Source: Isochrysis galbana
Taxonomy: Eukaryota > Haptophyta > Isochrysidales > Isochrysidaceae
Direction: 5' to 3'
Length of the DNA: 64,000 bases
NCBI GenBank assembly: GCA_018136815.1
Contig: CM030931.1
Span: 567,511-631,510 of the forward strand
Part shown: piece by piece, positions 44,455 through 55,099 of the stretch
Layout of the letters: the number at the start of each line of letters is the position of its first letter
Numbering within the stretch: the stretch's first letter is position 1
Notes under the pieces: model-generated
The model's input: only the letters and a program-made list of their open reading frames with translations
The model's database searches: none
Told to the model about the DNA's origin: nothing
Position numbers and translations under genes: made by a program

Positions 44455-45040
44455 ATTGGTCTGTTCGCTCTCATGTCCTTTGGCATTCACCGATGGAATG
44501 CTTTCCTCGACCGCCAGGAATGGATTTACATCATTTGTGGGGTTTGGTACGGGAACGTAGCATCGGGCGCAGGGACGCCTCGCCCCTAGGCGGGCGTCCT
44601 CTGTTCCATTGCTAGTCTCAGCAGTTAACAGCGCACGTAGGCAAGAGTCTAGCAGGTGCATGTTGTGCTTACAACTAGTAGGTAGTCGCACTGGAGCAGT
44701 ATGTAGGTGTGTGCCACGCCCAAGTGTATGGGCATAAGAGTGCTAGGAGTACCTATGCCCATGGGTCATGTGAGTGATGTAGTGAGATGAGAGAGGGCAA
44801 GATATGAAGACGGCCAACTTGCAGAGAGCGATCGGTGGGAAGGCTCTGGCTTTTTCCCTGTCTTATTTCTATTTTAAACCATCATTTTCTTGTCGCGTGG
44901 CGCGCTGCGTCGTCCGACCGGCAGCGACAGCGAGCGGTGGGGGGGGAGAGGGAACGAGAGAGAGGGGTGGGACAGGCTGTGTGTGCCGCACGTAGAGCAA
45001 GGGGGAGTTGAAGGCGAGCGAGCGCCCAGCAGCAGCGCAC
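44455..45040. other. Intergenic region between DAP3 and RRP43
   Basis: No gene. GA/GT-rich near 44935-44970. Confidence 0.4.
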
Positions 45041-46004
45041 ATGCTCTCCTCCACAGAGCCCGTCGCGGCCGACGAGCCCCTCTGCCGAGGCGCAGCCGCA
45101 TTCCGCAAGGTGCATCCGCTCCAGTTCCACCAGGCCTTCCTCTCTGAAGGCGTGCGTTCAGACGGAAGGGGCCTGCTGCGGGCGCGGCGTGCGTCTGTCC
45201 AAATCGGCGTCATCTCTACCGCCGACGCCTCGGCCATGGTCCACATCGGCGAGACGACAGTGCTGGCGGTCGTGAAGGCACACCCGACATTGCCCTCCGA
45301 GACAGAGCCGGGGCTTGGCCGGATTGCCGTGGCGCTCGAGCTGGCACCGACCTGCACGTCAATGTCGAGTTCTATGGCGCGGGGTGGTGCGGTGCAGCGT
45401 CGCCTCGAGCGACAACAGGTGACACTATCCTCTTCCAACGCCTTGCGCCTTGCACCCAATCTGATTGAGTCTAATATTTACGCATGCGCAGGCTGCGCTG
45501 TGCGAGTTGCTGCAGCGCACCGCATCCAGCGGATTGATCGCTCTAGAGAGCCTATGCATCGAGGAAGGACGAGCAGTATGGGAGTGCCGCTGCGTTCTTC
45601 ATGTACTCGAGCATGACGGCAACCTTACTGATGCATGCATGCTGGCAATGGCTTGTGCCATGACAAGGATGACACTTCCAACGGTCCAATTGAATGAGGA
45701 GGACGCAATAGCCGTTGTCACCGTAACAAGTAATGTCAGCAATCCTGTGATAGTCGGCCATCTTACGTATGGCGTCACGTTCGGCATCCTGAGCGGCCAC
45801 CTGATCATAGATCCAACGGCTGACGAGGAGAGCTTGCTCTCAACTCAATTCACTGTGCTTTTGGATCCAGAAGGCTCGTTTGCCGGCCTGCACAAGCCTG
45901 GCGGGGCCCCACTTCCCGAGGAAGTCATCTATAGAAGTGTCGACATCGCTCAATCGCAGCTAGTTCGCCTCAAGTCAATGATTCCGTCTTCCGAGTCGGC
46001 TTGA
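45041..46004 (+). CDS. EXOSC8: Exosome complex component RRP43/EXOSC8 (2 exons)
   Basis: Exons 45041-45418 and 45492-46004, one 73-nt GT-AG intron, 296 aa. It is one of six RNase PH-like subunits forming the core ring of the RNA exosome, which degrades and trims nuclear and cytoplasmic RNA. RNase PH features: VHPLQFHQAFLSEGVRSDGRGLLRAR at the start (matching P-x-YY-x-F-L-x-RPDGR), IGVISTADASAMVHIGETTVLAVVK, and in exon 2 CIEEGRAVWECRCVLHVLEHDGN with LTDACMLAMACAM, then LLSTQFTVLLDPEGSFAGLHKPGG near the end. GLHKPGG is specific to the RRP43 branch. The phosphorolytic residues are absent as in other eukaryotic ring subunits, so the role is structural. ATG 45041 is the only one before the domain. 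Confidence 0.92.
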
Positions 46005-46928
46005 AGACGTCCCGTGACCCAAGCGCAACATCGTGAAGGCCACTGGCAGGGCCGTAATATGGTGAAGGCCACTATCAGGGCCGTGAGAGGGCCCTACTTC
46101 TTCGAATTTGCGCGCATTCCAGCGCTTTCGATGCAGCGCAGTCTTGCGTTGAAGCCGCCATGCCATGTGCAGCCACTGCTATCACGCCGGCAGTTGAGCC
46201 TCCACCAATGTTGATACACTCATCTCGTGCTTTCAAGCATACAATGTCATTTTCATGTTTAGTATGTGTGCGCGCGTCCGTTTGTGTTGCGCTCTCTTCC
46301 TCTAGAGTATACTTCTCGCCATCCCGCAAATTCGCGGGGGCCGAGCGGGGCCGTCTCGCACCCAAGTTGCCATTTTTAAAATTTTCGATGGTGGGAGGTG
46401 CGAAGCGCGCCCGGACGCACCATCTTTGAGTGATGTGATTGAGTGCGGGCTGAGGATTAGGCATTAGGCTCGTTTATGCTGGATGCGTTGCTTGCTGGTT
46501 CATTATGCGGCTATGTGCGTCAGCGTCAGTGCGTATGTTTCGTAGCAAGAAGAGAGCTTGTGGTGTGTATCAACAGTCGTTCATATGGCATATGGCTAGA
46601 TGGTGGCCTAGTAGATCCCGCAGGGCAATCCTCCCCCATTGTGACATACAGCAACGAATAAGAATACGAATACAAGTTCTAAGTTCTAGAATTATTAGAA
46701 GCTAATAAGTGAATATGAATATGACTTATAAATCCCAGATTATTATTTAGAGATTCTTATGACCAAAAAATAATTAATAGAGGGCGGATATTCATATATA
46801 TCATCTACATCTACGACATCTACGAGAATACAAGTTACAAGTTCTACCACTAGAATTATGAGAGGCTTATTAGTATTTGTGATATGTGATATGACGATAT
46901 GACTAATAAATAATAATTCCCAGATTAT
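46005..46928. other. Intergenic region, AT-rich at the right
   Basis: 46660-46928 is AT-rich with repeated ATTATGAGAGGCTTATTAGT / ATTAGAAGCTAATAAGT-like words, including GATATGTGATATGACGATATGAC. No gene recognised. Confidence 0.4.
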
Positions 46929-47487
46929 CAACTAAGTTTATACTTGGTTCGCCCATGGGGGGGCACGAGCCCCCCTCTCTCTCCACTCCTCCCCTGCCGT
47001 TGGGGAGGAACCACCCATCCTCCTGGCATACCTGATGGCTTGCCAGGAGGCCACTGCCCTGCTGGCACCCACTCTCCCACGGATAGGCTCGCCTGATTCG
47101 CTCGTCCTGGCCCCTCGTGGCCAGCCCATCGCTCCAACCCCCCCTCCCCCCTGGTCGATAGGCAGACAGGTGCAGATTGGGGGCCCCTGAGGCTCAGGAG
47201 CGCCAGCGAGGGAGAGGCAGGGGAGACCAAGGCCCAGCCCCAGCCTCCTCTGCCCCCTGAGCTGGCCTCCAGGAGCCTCCAGGGGTCGCCAGCAGGCAGC
47301 TGCTGGCCTGTCGCAGGCACGCCATCGCGCGTGCCGCAGGAGAGAGGAGAGAGAGCGCGGAGAAGGGGGTGGGCGGAGCGAGAGCTCCGCCCACCGAAAA
47401 ATAGGTAAGTCCCGCACCTGTTTACAGGATAAGTCGGGACTGAGGACGCCGCCAGCCCGGTAGGCGTAGGAGGAAGGAGGGAACGGA

Positions 47488-48258
47488 TCACCGGGGGGGG
47501 GCGCGGGCCACCGGGCGTTCGCGATTGCCTTTGAGGAAAGTGAGGCCCTCTTTTTCGACCGCCCTAATGAGTGTGCTGAGCGTGATTTGTTTCGCTTGCG
47601 CCAGGCCGTCGGCTTCGTCTACGACCAAGTGGGCCGCCACATCTTGCAGGGCGTTGTAGAGCGACTTGCGGGAGGAGGCGCCTCGCTTGTTGATCCTCTC
47701 CTCTAGGGACTCGATTTTCACGCGGACTTTGATGTCTGTCTGATTGATGCGGAGTGTGGTGAACTCGCCGTAACGCTCGTGGAATTGCTGTGCGCAATCC
47801 TCGTTTACGGCTATGTGCCATGGGCCCGTGATCGATCGAGCCCAGAAATCTGGTTCAGGGTCTACTCCTTCGAGCTCCAAGAGGAGCTCGACGATGGCTT
47901 CGTAGACGGTCGTGTCTTGAAAGGTGTAGTCGCCCTCTTGGTGGAAGGAGAGTTCTAGATTTGCGTCTGTGTCTTGGGTTTCTTGTTCTTCATCCGACTG
48001 GGGCTCCTGCGCGAGGTGTGGCGTGTCGGGTGTCACTGCATGTGTCGTAGGCTGGTGCATCGGTGATGTGGCGGTGTGTGTTCGCTCCAGACCGCCCCCT
48101 GGGGGGGTCTCTTGTGTGCTGTGGTCAGACCGGGGGCGTTGGTGTGGTCTGTTGTGGTGCGTATCTGCTGTTGCATGTGTTTTGTCTCTCTCTGGTAGGT
48201 CGATGAGAGGGGGAGGAGGGGACCCGGGGGAGGGGACCCGGGGGAGGGGAGAGACCAA
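47488..48258 (-). CDS. ORF1/gag-like protein of the family F retroelement
   Basis: 256 codons, stopping just inside the family F 3' region (last codons encode ARAPPR). Residues 1-90 are Pro/His/Thr-rich and disordered. Residues about 100-245 are globular: TVYEAIVELLLELEG, then WHIAVNEDCAQQFHERYGEF with TTLRINQTDIKVRVKIESLE, which has the cadence of the RRM-like nucleic-acid-binding domain of non-LTR ORF1 proteins, followed by a helical tail. The match is by pattern only. The frame is intact, so the copy may be young. The start codon at 48258 is an ATG or near it in low-complexity sequence and is uncertain. Confidence 0.6.
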   Translation of the reverse strand: MVSPLPRVPSPGSPPPPLIDLPERDKTHATADTHHNRPHQRPRSDHSTQETPPGGGLERTHTATSPMHQPTTHAVTPDTPHLAQEPQSDEEQETQDTDANLELSFHQEGDYTFQDTTVYEAIVELLLELEGVDPEPDFWARSITGPWHIAVNEDCAQQFHERYGEFTTLRINQTDIKVRVKIESLEERINKRGASSRKSLYNALQDVAAHLVVDEADGLAQAKQITLSTLIRAVEKEGLTFLKGNRERPVARAPPR

Positions 48259-48404
48259 AAGACCTACCAGTTGTTTACGTTAGTGTTTTCGCAGTATACT
48301 GTAATAATTCCCCCGGTCCCAGGGGGTGCCCCCACGGTCCCCGACCGCCTCTGCGTCCAGAGTCCCCCCGCGGAAAGAGTGAACGCACGGCGTGCACCTT
48401 CCTG

Positions 48405-48960
48405 GAAGTTTCTATGCGCACGCACGGCGCCCCCGCGGGGGGGGGGAGCCGATGTGCATACGCACGGCGTGCACAATGATTGCAAGTAATCACACGTGCT
48501 GCGCAAACGAAACATCTCGTATATGGCTACTTTACGTTAATGTGGGCCTTAGGGGAAAAAGTTTCTATGCGCACGCACGGCGCCCTCGCGAGGGGGGGGA
48601 GTCGATGCGCATACGCACGGCGTGCACAATGATTGCAAGTAATCACACGTGCTGCGTAAACGAAACATCGTATATGGCTACTTTACGTTAATGTGGGCCT
48701 TAGGGGAAAAAGTTTCCATGCGCACGCACGGCGCCCTCGCGAGGGGGGGGGGAGCCGATGCGCATACGCACGGCGTGCACAATGATTGCAAGTAATCACA
48801 CGTGCTGCGCAACGAAACATCTCGTATACGGCTACTTTACGTTAATGTGGGCCTTAGGGGAAAAAGTTTCTATGCGCACGCACGGCGCCCCCGCGGGGTG
48901 GCCGATGCACATCGCGCCGTGCCCATAGTTACAAGTAATCACAATCGAAAAGCGCCGACA
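48405..48960. repeat. 152-bp tandem repeats, four units
   Basis: AGTTTCTATGCGCACGCACG recurs at 48407, 48560, 48711 (one change) and 48865, spacing 151-154 bp. Each unit has GGCGCCCNCGCGNGGGGGG, CGCACGGCGTGCACAATGAT, AAGTAATCACACGTGCTGCG and TACTTTACGTTAATGTGGGCC. Seen from the minus strand they lie directly upstream of the gag-like frame. Confidence 0.92.
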
Positions 48961-49020
48961 CGGCGCCCTCCGGGGGGACACGCGTCGCGGGAAGCAGGGA
49001 ATGTTACGCTAGTCTACATT

Positions 49021-49275
49021 TAATTTTAAAATAACGCTATGTGTACAACTGTGGACATTCGATCGCTCAATTCGACTCATGTCCCACATTTGACGGAACG
49101 ACACCTCACGTCAACCCTCAACCGGCAGCTCGCCCGAGATCAAAAAATATAAACCTAAACCTTATATTGCACCGTCTCGCGAGTGTGGCGTGGCAATGTA
49201 AGGTTACAGCATCCCGCATAGAGAGAGAGAGTGGGAGGGGGGGAGGGAGAGAGAAGGGGTCTGGGAGGGGGGGGG

Positions 49276-49307
<32 letters not shown>

Positions 49308-49388
49308 AGACAGAAAGAGAGAAAGAGAGACAGTGAGAGAGAGGGGGGGGGGGGGGGAGAGAAGCTGGTGGTTTTTCGCGGGGGCCCG
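49021..49388. other. Leader region of the inositol synthase fusion gene
   Basis: 49215-49365 is GA-rich (AG repeats and a G-run at 49344-49357). The coding frame of the next gene is open through it, but the implied peptide is Arg/Glu/Gly low-complexity and is not included. GACGGAACG near 49089 recurs elsewhere (10735). Confidence 0.45.
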
Positions 49389-52186
49389 ATGGCGCCGCTG
49401 CTGGTGCTCTCGCTCGCGAGCTTGGCGTGGCAGGCTGGCCCGGCGCGCGGCGCGGCTGGAACGTGGGTTGGAGCGGCGCGCGCCGAGCTGTCCATGCTCC
49501 ACGCCTCTGCCGCTCACCGTTGCGGTATGCTCTGCGTCGGGCTGAGCGGCAACAACGGCGTGACTCTCGTGGCAGCGCAGCTCTCCAACCAGCGCTCTCT
49601 GGCGTGGGAGAGCGACCGGCGCGGCCCTCAGCAGGCCAACTTGCTCGGCTGCATCACGCAGGTTGGCACCCTCGCCGAGCGCTACACCAATCTCGCACAA
49701 TTCTCCGAGATGGCAATAGGTGGCTGGGACATCCGAGAGCTGCCGCTTGGACAGGGCTTGTACGAGAGCCGGATTCTGGACTATGACCTGGTTAGGCAGC
49801 TGCGCGAGGAGATGGACCAGTTCCCCGTGCTTCCCGGGGTGTGGGATGCGTCCTTCATTGGCGACTCGCAGCACAAGGGCGCGACGTACACGGTGCCCGA
49901 CGCGCCAAAGGCAGAACTGCTCAAGCACTTGCGCAAGGATATCAGTGAGTGGCGAGCAGCGGAGCATGTCGATGGCCACGTTACAGTCATGTGGAGCGCC
50001 TCGGTAGAAAGACCGAGCGAGCTTGAGGTGCATACCGCCGAGGAGCTCATTGATGCGATTAGTAGGGACGACCCCGAGGTATCGCCCTCATTGTTGTACG
50101 CAACCGCGGCAGTGCTCGAGGGCTGCTCGTTCGTGAACGGTGGTTCACAAAACACGCTGCAGCCTGGCCTCGTGGACCTTGCTGCTCGCCAGCCATCCCC
50201 CGTGTATGTGCTTGGGACGGACTTCAAAGCTGGACAGACCAAGGCTAAGACCGCAATCGTCGAATACCTTCGTGCGCTCGGATTGAGGCCTCAGACGATT
50301 GCTTCTTACAATCACCTTGGCAACAACGACATGCGTAATTTGCTATCGCCGCGCACTTGGACGGCTAAAGCACGTGTCAAGGCAGACATCTTCGAGGCGT
50401 GGGTCGGTGACGAAACAAGAGGGACAGACGGTCCATCCACACCGTCCGTCCGCGCTTCCGCTCTGCCGCAGAATCGCATTGATGCTCCGATCGATCATAA
50501 GGTGGCAGTCCTCTTTGCCGAGGCGATTGGCGATGAGAAGCGGGACACGGTGGAGTACACCTCTTCCGCGTTTATGGGGTGCGAACACACAATGCTGACC
50601 TATACGCGTTGCATGGACTCGGCGCTCTGCGTTCCGCTGATGATTGATGCCGCTGTCTTTTGTGACCACTTTGCTCAGAATCGAGTTTCTCTAACCAAGG
50701 TTTGATGTGCCCGCCTCACAGTCACTCCTTTGATTGTGGTCAAGCTACATCGACATATTTTGGGGTGCACGAAGCTCAGCCCAAGCTGCAATAGCCGTGT
50801 TCACTGCTTGCCATCCGATGAGCGCACATTACTCTGTACTCTCAGGCAGCACAAGCGCTCTCTTACCTCTTCAAGGTCAACGAGGGCTCCGCACTCGGCG
50901 TCGATCCCGGCTTTTTTGCGCAGTCCGCCATCCTTAGAGCCCTCCTTGAATCGCTATGTTCTGGGCTGAATCATGACGAGCCGGCCACGCCTGCAGACAC
51001 GTCCGCCGCCCGTGAGGAGACCGAGCATGCATCGGCCCCGCAGCAGGATTCGAACGGTGGCCCCGTGTCCGCCTCCAACAAGTTTGTCGGCGGCGTCGCT
51101 TGCATTGGACTGGTGTGCTTGGATATGCAGCTCATTGGAGCGGAAGAGCCTTCCACCCGGGAGGCGATTGCGAAGTTCGGTGGCTGTCAAACCCGAGCAG
51201 GTGGCTCTCCGTCCAATACGGGTGCGTCTCTGGCTGAATTGGGTCTGCCCGTCACCGTAGTTGCGCAGATCGGCGTCGACTTGCATGGCGACGAGCTGAT
51301 CAGGCAGTGGGCGCAAGCGGGAATGGACACTAGTCAAGTGATTCGAGACCCCAGTCTCTCAACTTCCGTGGCCGTGCTTCCAGTGTATGAAGACGGCGGT
51401 CGTGGCTGCTGGGTGGACCTGTCCGCGAATGACAAGCTTGATGTTCCGGCTGTCCTCGCTGCTCTCGCAACCAGCGCCCCCAACGAGGCGGAGTCGGCAG
51501 TGTCATGTGTCCCCCCGAATTCTCTTGCTGCAGTGCACGTCGGCTACCCACACTTGTTACGCGGACTCCAAGGCACCTCCTTGTATACGCTCCTTGACTC
51601 GCTAGCCCAACGTCTGAATGGCTGCATATTTTCGGTCGACGTCAACGGAGTCACGACCGACAGCCACGAGTCCGGCGTGCTGCAGCCAGCACTCCCGCTC
51701 ATCGACTTGTTGCACGCAAACCTCGAGGAGGCTCGAATTCTCGCAGGATCAAGAGATCGAGATGGTATTCCTTGCCAATCCTCGGACGGCCAGTTCGCTA
51801 CGTCTTCGAGCCCACAAGCGTTCGCGGGAGGCTCGGCAGAAGAGCTCGCCGAACTTAGACACATTGCCGGCAAATTGCACCATGATGGGGTGGCCATTGT
51901 CGCCGTGACTTTGGGCGCGCGTGGAGCATACATATCCGTTCACAAAAACTCTTCTCGACTATGCCGCGTGCCTCAATTAGAGAGAGCAACCACTAGATGG
52001 TCCGGGATGGATCAGCTTTCGCCTGCGCCTGCCGCACCGACGCGAATAAACGCAAATGGCGCTGGGGACGCCTTCACTGCGGGTGTCCTTGCGTCTCTCT
52101 TGCGAGCCACCCCGCTCTCGTTAGAGGAAGCTTTGCTTGAGGGTCAATTGACCGCACTGCGTAGGATTAGTGTTGATGTTCACTAG
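49389..52186 (+). CDS. Fusion: myo-inositol-3-phosphate synthase + PfkB-family sugar kinase (2 exons)
   Basis: Exons 49389-50699 and 50846-52186, intron 50700-50845 GT-AG, phase 0, 883 aa. Residues 1-23 look like a signal peptide. The synthase part (about 45-475) converts glucose-6-phosphate to inositol-3-phosphate with [15 protein letters not shown] (usual GWGGNNG), [73 protein letters not shown]. Its last segment, [20 protein letters not shown], is in exon 2 and runs without a stop through a 40-residue acidic, Ser/Pro linker into a ribokinase-like domain (about 513-883): [24 protein letters not shown], then [13 protein letters not shown] near 840 with the catalytic Asp and anion hole. Known PfkB enzymes include myo-inositol 3-kinases, but also ribokinase, pseudouridine and adenosine kinases, so the substrate is inferred. 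The N-terminal ~60 residues of typical synthases are absent. Confidence 0.85.
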
Positions 52187-52907
52187 CAGTAAAATAGTTT
52201 CCGTCTTATATCTTCATTCGATGCTGACACGCCGGTCGCATGAAAAGTCGTTGGAGACGCGGACTGCTTTCAGTTGGCAATACTGAACCAAGTTAAATGG
52301 CTAGTGTTAGTGTAATTACGTGTTGGTAATTCTAATTATTATGCAGTAAATGTAAATGTTATCATTAGTATACTTAGTGCTACGCGCATGGCAGGGCACG
52401 AGCCGTGATCAGGCCTGAAGCAAGGTTTGTCGCCGCCAAGATTGCGCGCGCCCCTCACATATGCACGGCGTAGGCCTGCCGCAGTTGCACGGTTACAAAC
52501 GCACCTTGCCCTTGCCGTTTGCTGCAGCAAGGCAATCCACACCTCATTGCATGCACACATTAGCGATCATAAATCATAGAAGAATCGTGCTTGTGCTGTT
52601 TGTGCACACACTTGTAGAGATTGGTAGCTGCCACAAACAGTTCAAAAGAAGGCTGCATGGGCGCTTCTATGAGTGCTCGCGCACCCACGCTGATGGTTGC
52701 CACACATTCACGTCTCGCCTCAGCTTCGTGCTTGGCTTAGGCCCCCATACGCTCAGCAAGAGGTTGCGGCGGCGTGGCAACTGACGGGTACGGAATACAA
52801 CCACCATATCCCTCGAGGCGGAGCTCGACAGCCAGAATAGGGCTCTCTCCGGCAACCGCTCCGTTAGAAAGTCCGTCAACATCGCCACCACACCCTCGGC
52901 ACATCGC
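52187..52907. other. Intergenic region between convergent genes
   Basis: Lies between the 3' ends of the fusion gene and the antiporter. AT-rich at 52290-52370. No gene recognised. Confidence 0.45.
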
Positions 52908-55099
52908 TCACGGCAATGCGTTCGCAGCGGCACGGCGTGCGTCCATCGATACCTGCCGGCGAGCAAGCAGGATGTGTGCAGTATAGAGCACTCCCGTGCA
53001 AACGCCGACGGCAGGCAACGCGCTATACAGCCCAAGACCAACGGCAAGATCGCCAAAAACAAGAGCGACAAATCCTGCGAGGCCGACATATGGCAAACAG
53101 GTCTGCACGTGGAAATCAATCGGGCAGCGAGTAGCGAGCGAGGCGAGGATAGTCGTGTCGGAAATGGGCGAGCAGACGTTGCCTAGGAGCGACCCGCCCA
53201 TCACAGCGCCGAAGCAGCGGTGGACAAAAGCGAAGTCGCCGCCGCCGACAGCCAGGGCGAGCGGCCCTACGAGAGGGAAGAGGATGCCCATAGTACCGAA
53301 CGAGGATCCGCATGCAAAGGAGATGATGTAAGAAAGTAGCGATACGAGTGCTCCTAGACCCCAAGCGGGCAGCCCAGCCTGAAGAGCGCGTGCCAGAAAG
53401 TTGGCGGTGCCAACATCAGCGATGACGTGGCCCAGTGCCCAGGCCAACAGAAGTACAACCGTCGGTTCAAGCACCTCCTTGATGCCACCGACCCAAGCCT
53501 CCATGCTCTCGTCGAGCGTGAGCAGCCTCTGCGATAGGCTCATGCTAAGCGAGGCAAGCCAGCCCGCAGCCGATCCCCAAATCAAAGCGGTCACCGAGTC
53601 GGCATAGCGGAGGGCCGTGACGGGGCCCACAGGCGGCCGCACAGCTACTGGCATTGCATTAATGGCCGCCACGCCTTGTGCAAACATGCCGCCAAGCGCG
53701 ACGGCTACCACGGTGATGAATGGGACAAGAGCGTTGCGAGAACGGAGAGGCGTTCCGGGCCGGGGATCCGTGGGTCCGAGGACGCTCTCAACATCGGCGT
53801 CGGCGGGCGCGGAGTCGGGATCTTCGATTTCAGAAAGGTCTACGTAGGCGCTTTTGTCGTTGGTGGCTCCCAATGCAGCCGCGCTCGCCTCAAGCTCATC
53901 AGCGCGCTCCGATGCCTCGGCCTCTGCAGCCGCCATAGGACCGTAATCGGTGGTTGTGACCGCGTTAATGATAACATAGGCCATCATCGACAGCGGGAAA
54001 AAGCGGAGGGGCAATGTGGTCAAGAAGCCAACGAACGGATCTGCGTGGCTGAAGGCTGCACCTGCCCCGCCCAAAGCGCTGAGCTGTTCATACGTGGCGG
54101 AGAGGTAGCCAAGCTGGAGGCCCACCCACGAGGAGACTGGGGAGAACGAAGCCAGACAGACGCCAACAGCGTGCGAGATGAAGGCAAGCTTTGCGGCGGA
54201 GATACGCACAGCTTGGATCAGAGGACGCAGAGAGTTACCAACAATTAGGATGGATGAGTAGTCATCAAAGAAGACGAGAGAACCCAGAGCTGCGCTCGAG
54301 CCTAGCCCACGTCGGCGCGAGGTGAAAAGCGGCTTCACCAAGTTGGCCAGCCCAAGCGCACCACCCGAGCGCTGCACCAGTCCGATGGTACCCCCAAGCC
54401 TGTGCGCGGAGGGCGCATACGCAGTTAGCATCCAAGGAAGCAAAGTGGGCAGTCGCTCATAAGTCACAATCGGTGTCGCATCAAGGCTATCCGCTAGGGC
54501 GAGCGTACAGACTCGTGAAGAGAATTACGCCTGCATGCTCGGTAGAAACAAAGGCGCCGCAGAGATATGTGTCGAAAACGCGGAAGAAGGCAGTCAGTGG
54601 CGCGAGCAATGCAGGGACACCTTGCTGCAGGAGGAGCGCGCCACTCCACACTCCGAGCAGCATTGCAAGGATCACCTGCAAGAATGTTCGACCGTTGGCT
54701 CGTGAGAAGGCATGAGTGCGATCACTGAGCCTGGCACCTCAGGACAATACTTGCACAACAATGTGAATGGGTTGCGAATGATTCGCGCAGTGTGCCCGCC
54801 TCAGGCGTTAGGGAGGCAGCACTCTCCTGCCGCAAAGCGATCGACGCCACCAGCGTGACGACCGGTGGGAGGAGCGAGAGCCACTCGGGTCCAGCGATCA
54901 TGGTGGGCGAGGCAGCACGTGCCCTGTGATGCGCCGGCCGCAGCTGCGTCGGACCCGCGTACCGCGCAGCCTCGTATCGGCCGGCAGCCAGCGGAGGCGC
55001 AAAACTCGCTGGCCGCAGAGCCGCCAGCCTTGGAGGGATTCTGTGAAGCCCATGAGCGGGGGAACCGAGGCAGAGCGCGAGAATTGCCAACGAGCGCAT
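52908..55099 (-). CDS. NhaC-type Na+/H+ antiporter, probably organellar (3 exons)
   Basis: Minus-strand exons 55099-54823, 54698-54509 and 54399-52908; introns 54822-54699 and 54508-54400 fit GT-AG and phase, 652 aa. The N-terminus MRSLAILALCLGSPAHG is a good signal peptide, followed by a Ser/Ala/Arg-rich, acid-poor stretch (to about 75), the bipartite pattern of secondary-plastid targeting. Then EWLSLLPPVVTLVAS, LQVILAMLLGVWSGALLLQ, DTYLCGAFVSTEHAGVILFTSLLGGTIGLVQRSGG (last two split here by the second intron), and the hallmark VFFDDYSSILIVGNSLRPL of the NhaC family. An acidic loop (about 345-400) divides the two halves; about twelve membrane segments are expected. SFACGSSFGTMGILFPL and LGNVCSPISDTTILAS are the inverted-repeat partner motifs. 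Substrate Na+/H+ is from family; amino-acid/lactate exchange exists in relatives. Confidence 0.85.

Larger units (their letters stand above)
46929..49020 (-). mobile_element. Gag-like retroelement of family F with 5' monomers
   Basis: Minus-strand order: tandem 152-bp monomers (48960-48405), a 256-codon open frame (48258-47488), then about 560 bp of GC-rich 3' region ending GTATAAACTTAGTTG at 46929. The 3' region is about 90% like 58453-59040, and shorter copies at 19825 and 34150 share exactly the same terminus. Same 3' end with variable 5' ends is typical of target-primed retroposition. No reverse transcriptase is present between the frame and the 3' region, so this copy is non-autonomous or internally deleted. 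The 5' limit is approximate. Confidence 0.72.

Noticed and set aside
46929-47491. Minus frame of 187 codons beginning MIRSLLPPTPTG inside the family F 3' region
   Set aside because: The same region at 58453-59055 has an equivalent open frame, but it begins from a GTG within the retroelement 3' end, is Gly/Pro/Ser-biased, and other copies are too truncated to keep it. It is treated as untranslated 3' sequence.
48405-48960. Possible CRISPR-like array
   Set aside because: Units are contiguous 152-bp tandem repeats with no short repeat/unique spacer alternation, and the genome is eukaryotic.
51065-52186. PfkB kinase as a separate gene starting at GTG 51065
   Set aside because: No ATG is present at the domain start, the frame is open 73 codons further upstream to an acceptor site, and those codons encode the conserved end of the inositol synthase.
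54722-54823. A GA-AG intron (or other non-canonical donor) after ALRQ in the NhaC gene
   Set aside because: A canonical pair (GAGA/GTGCTG donor at 54822 and CACGAG acceptor at 54699) joins the same domains in frame with only a few extra residues, so no unusual splice site needs to be assumed.
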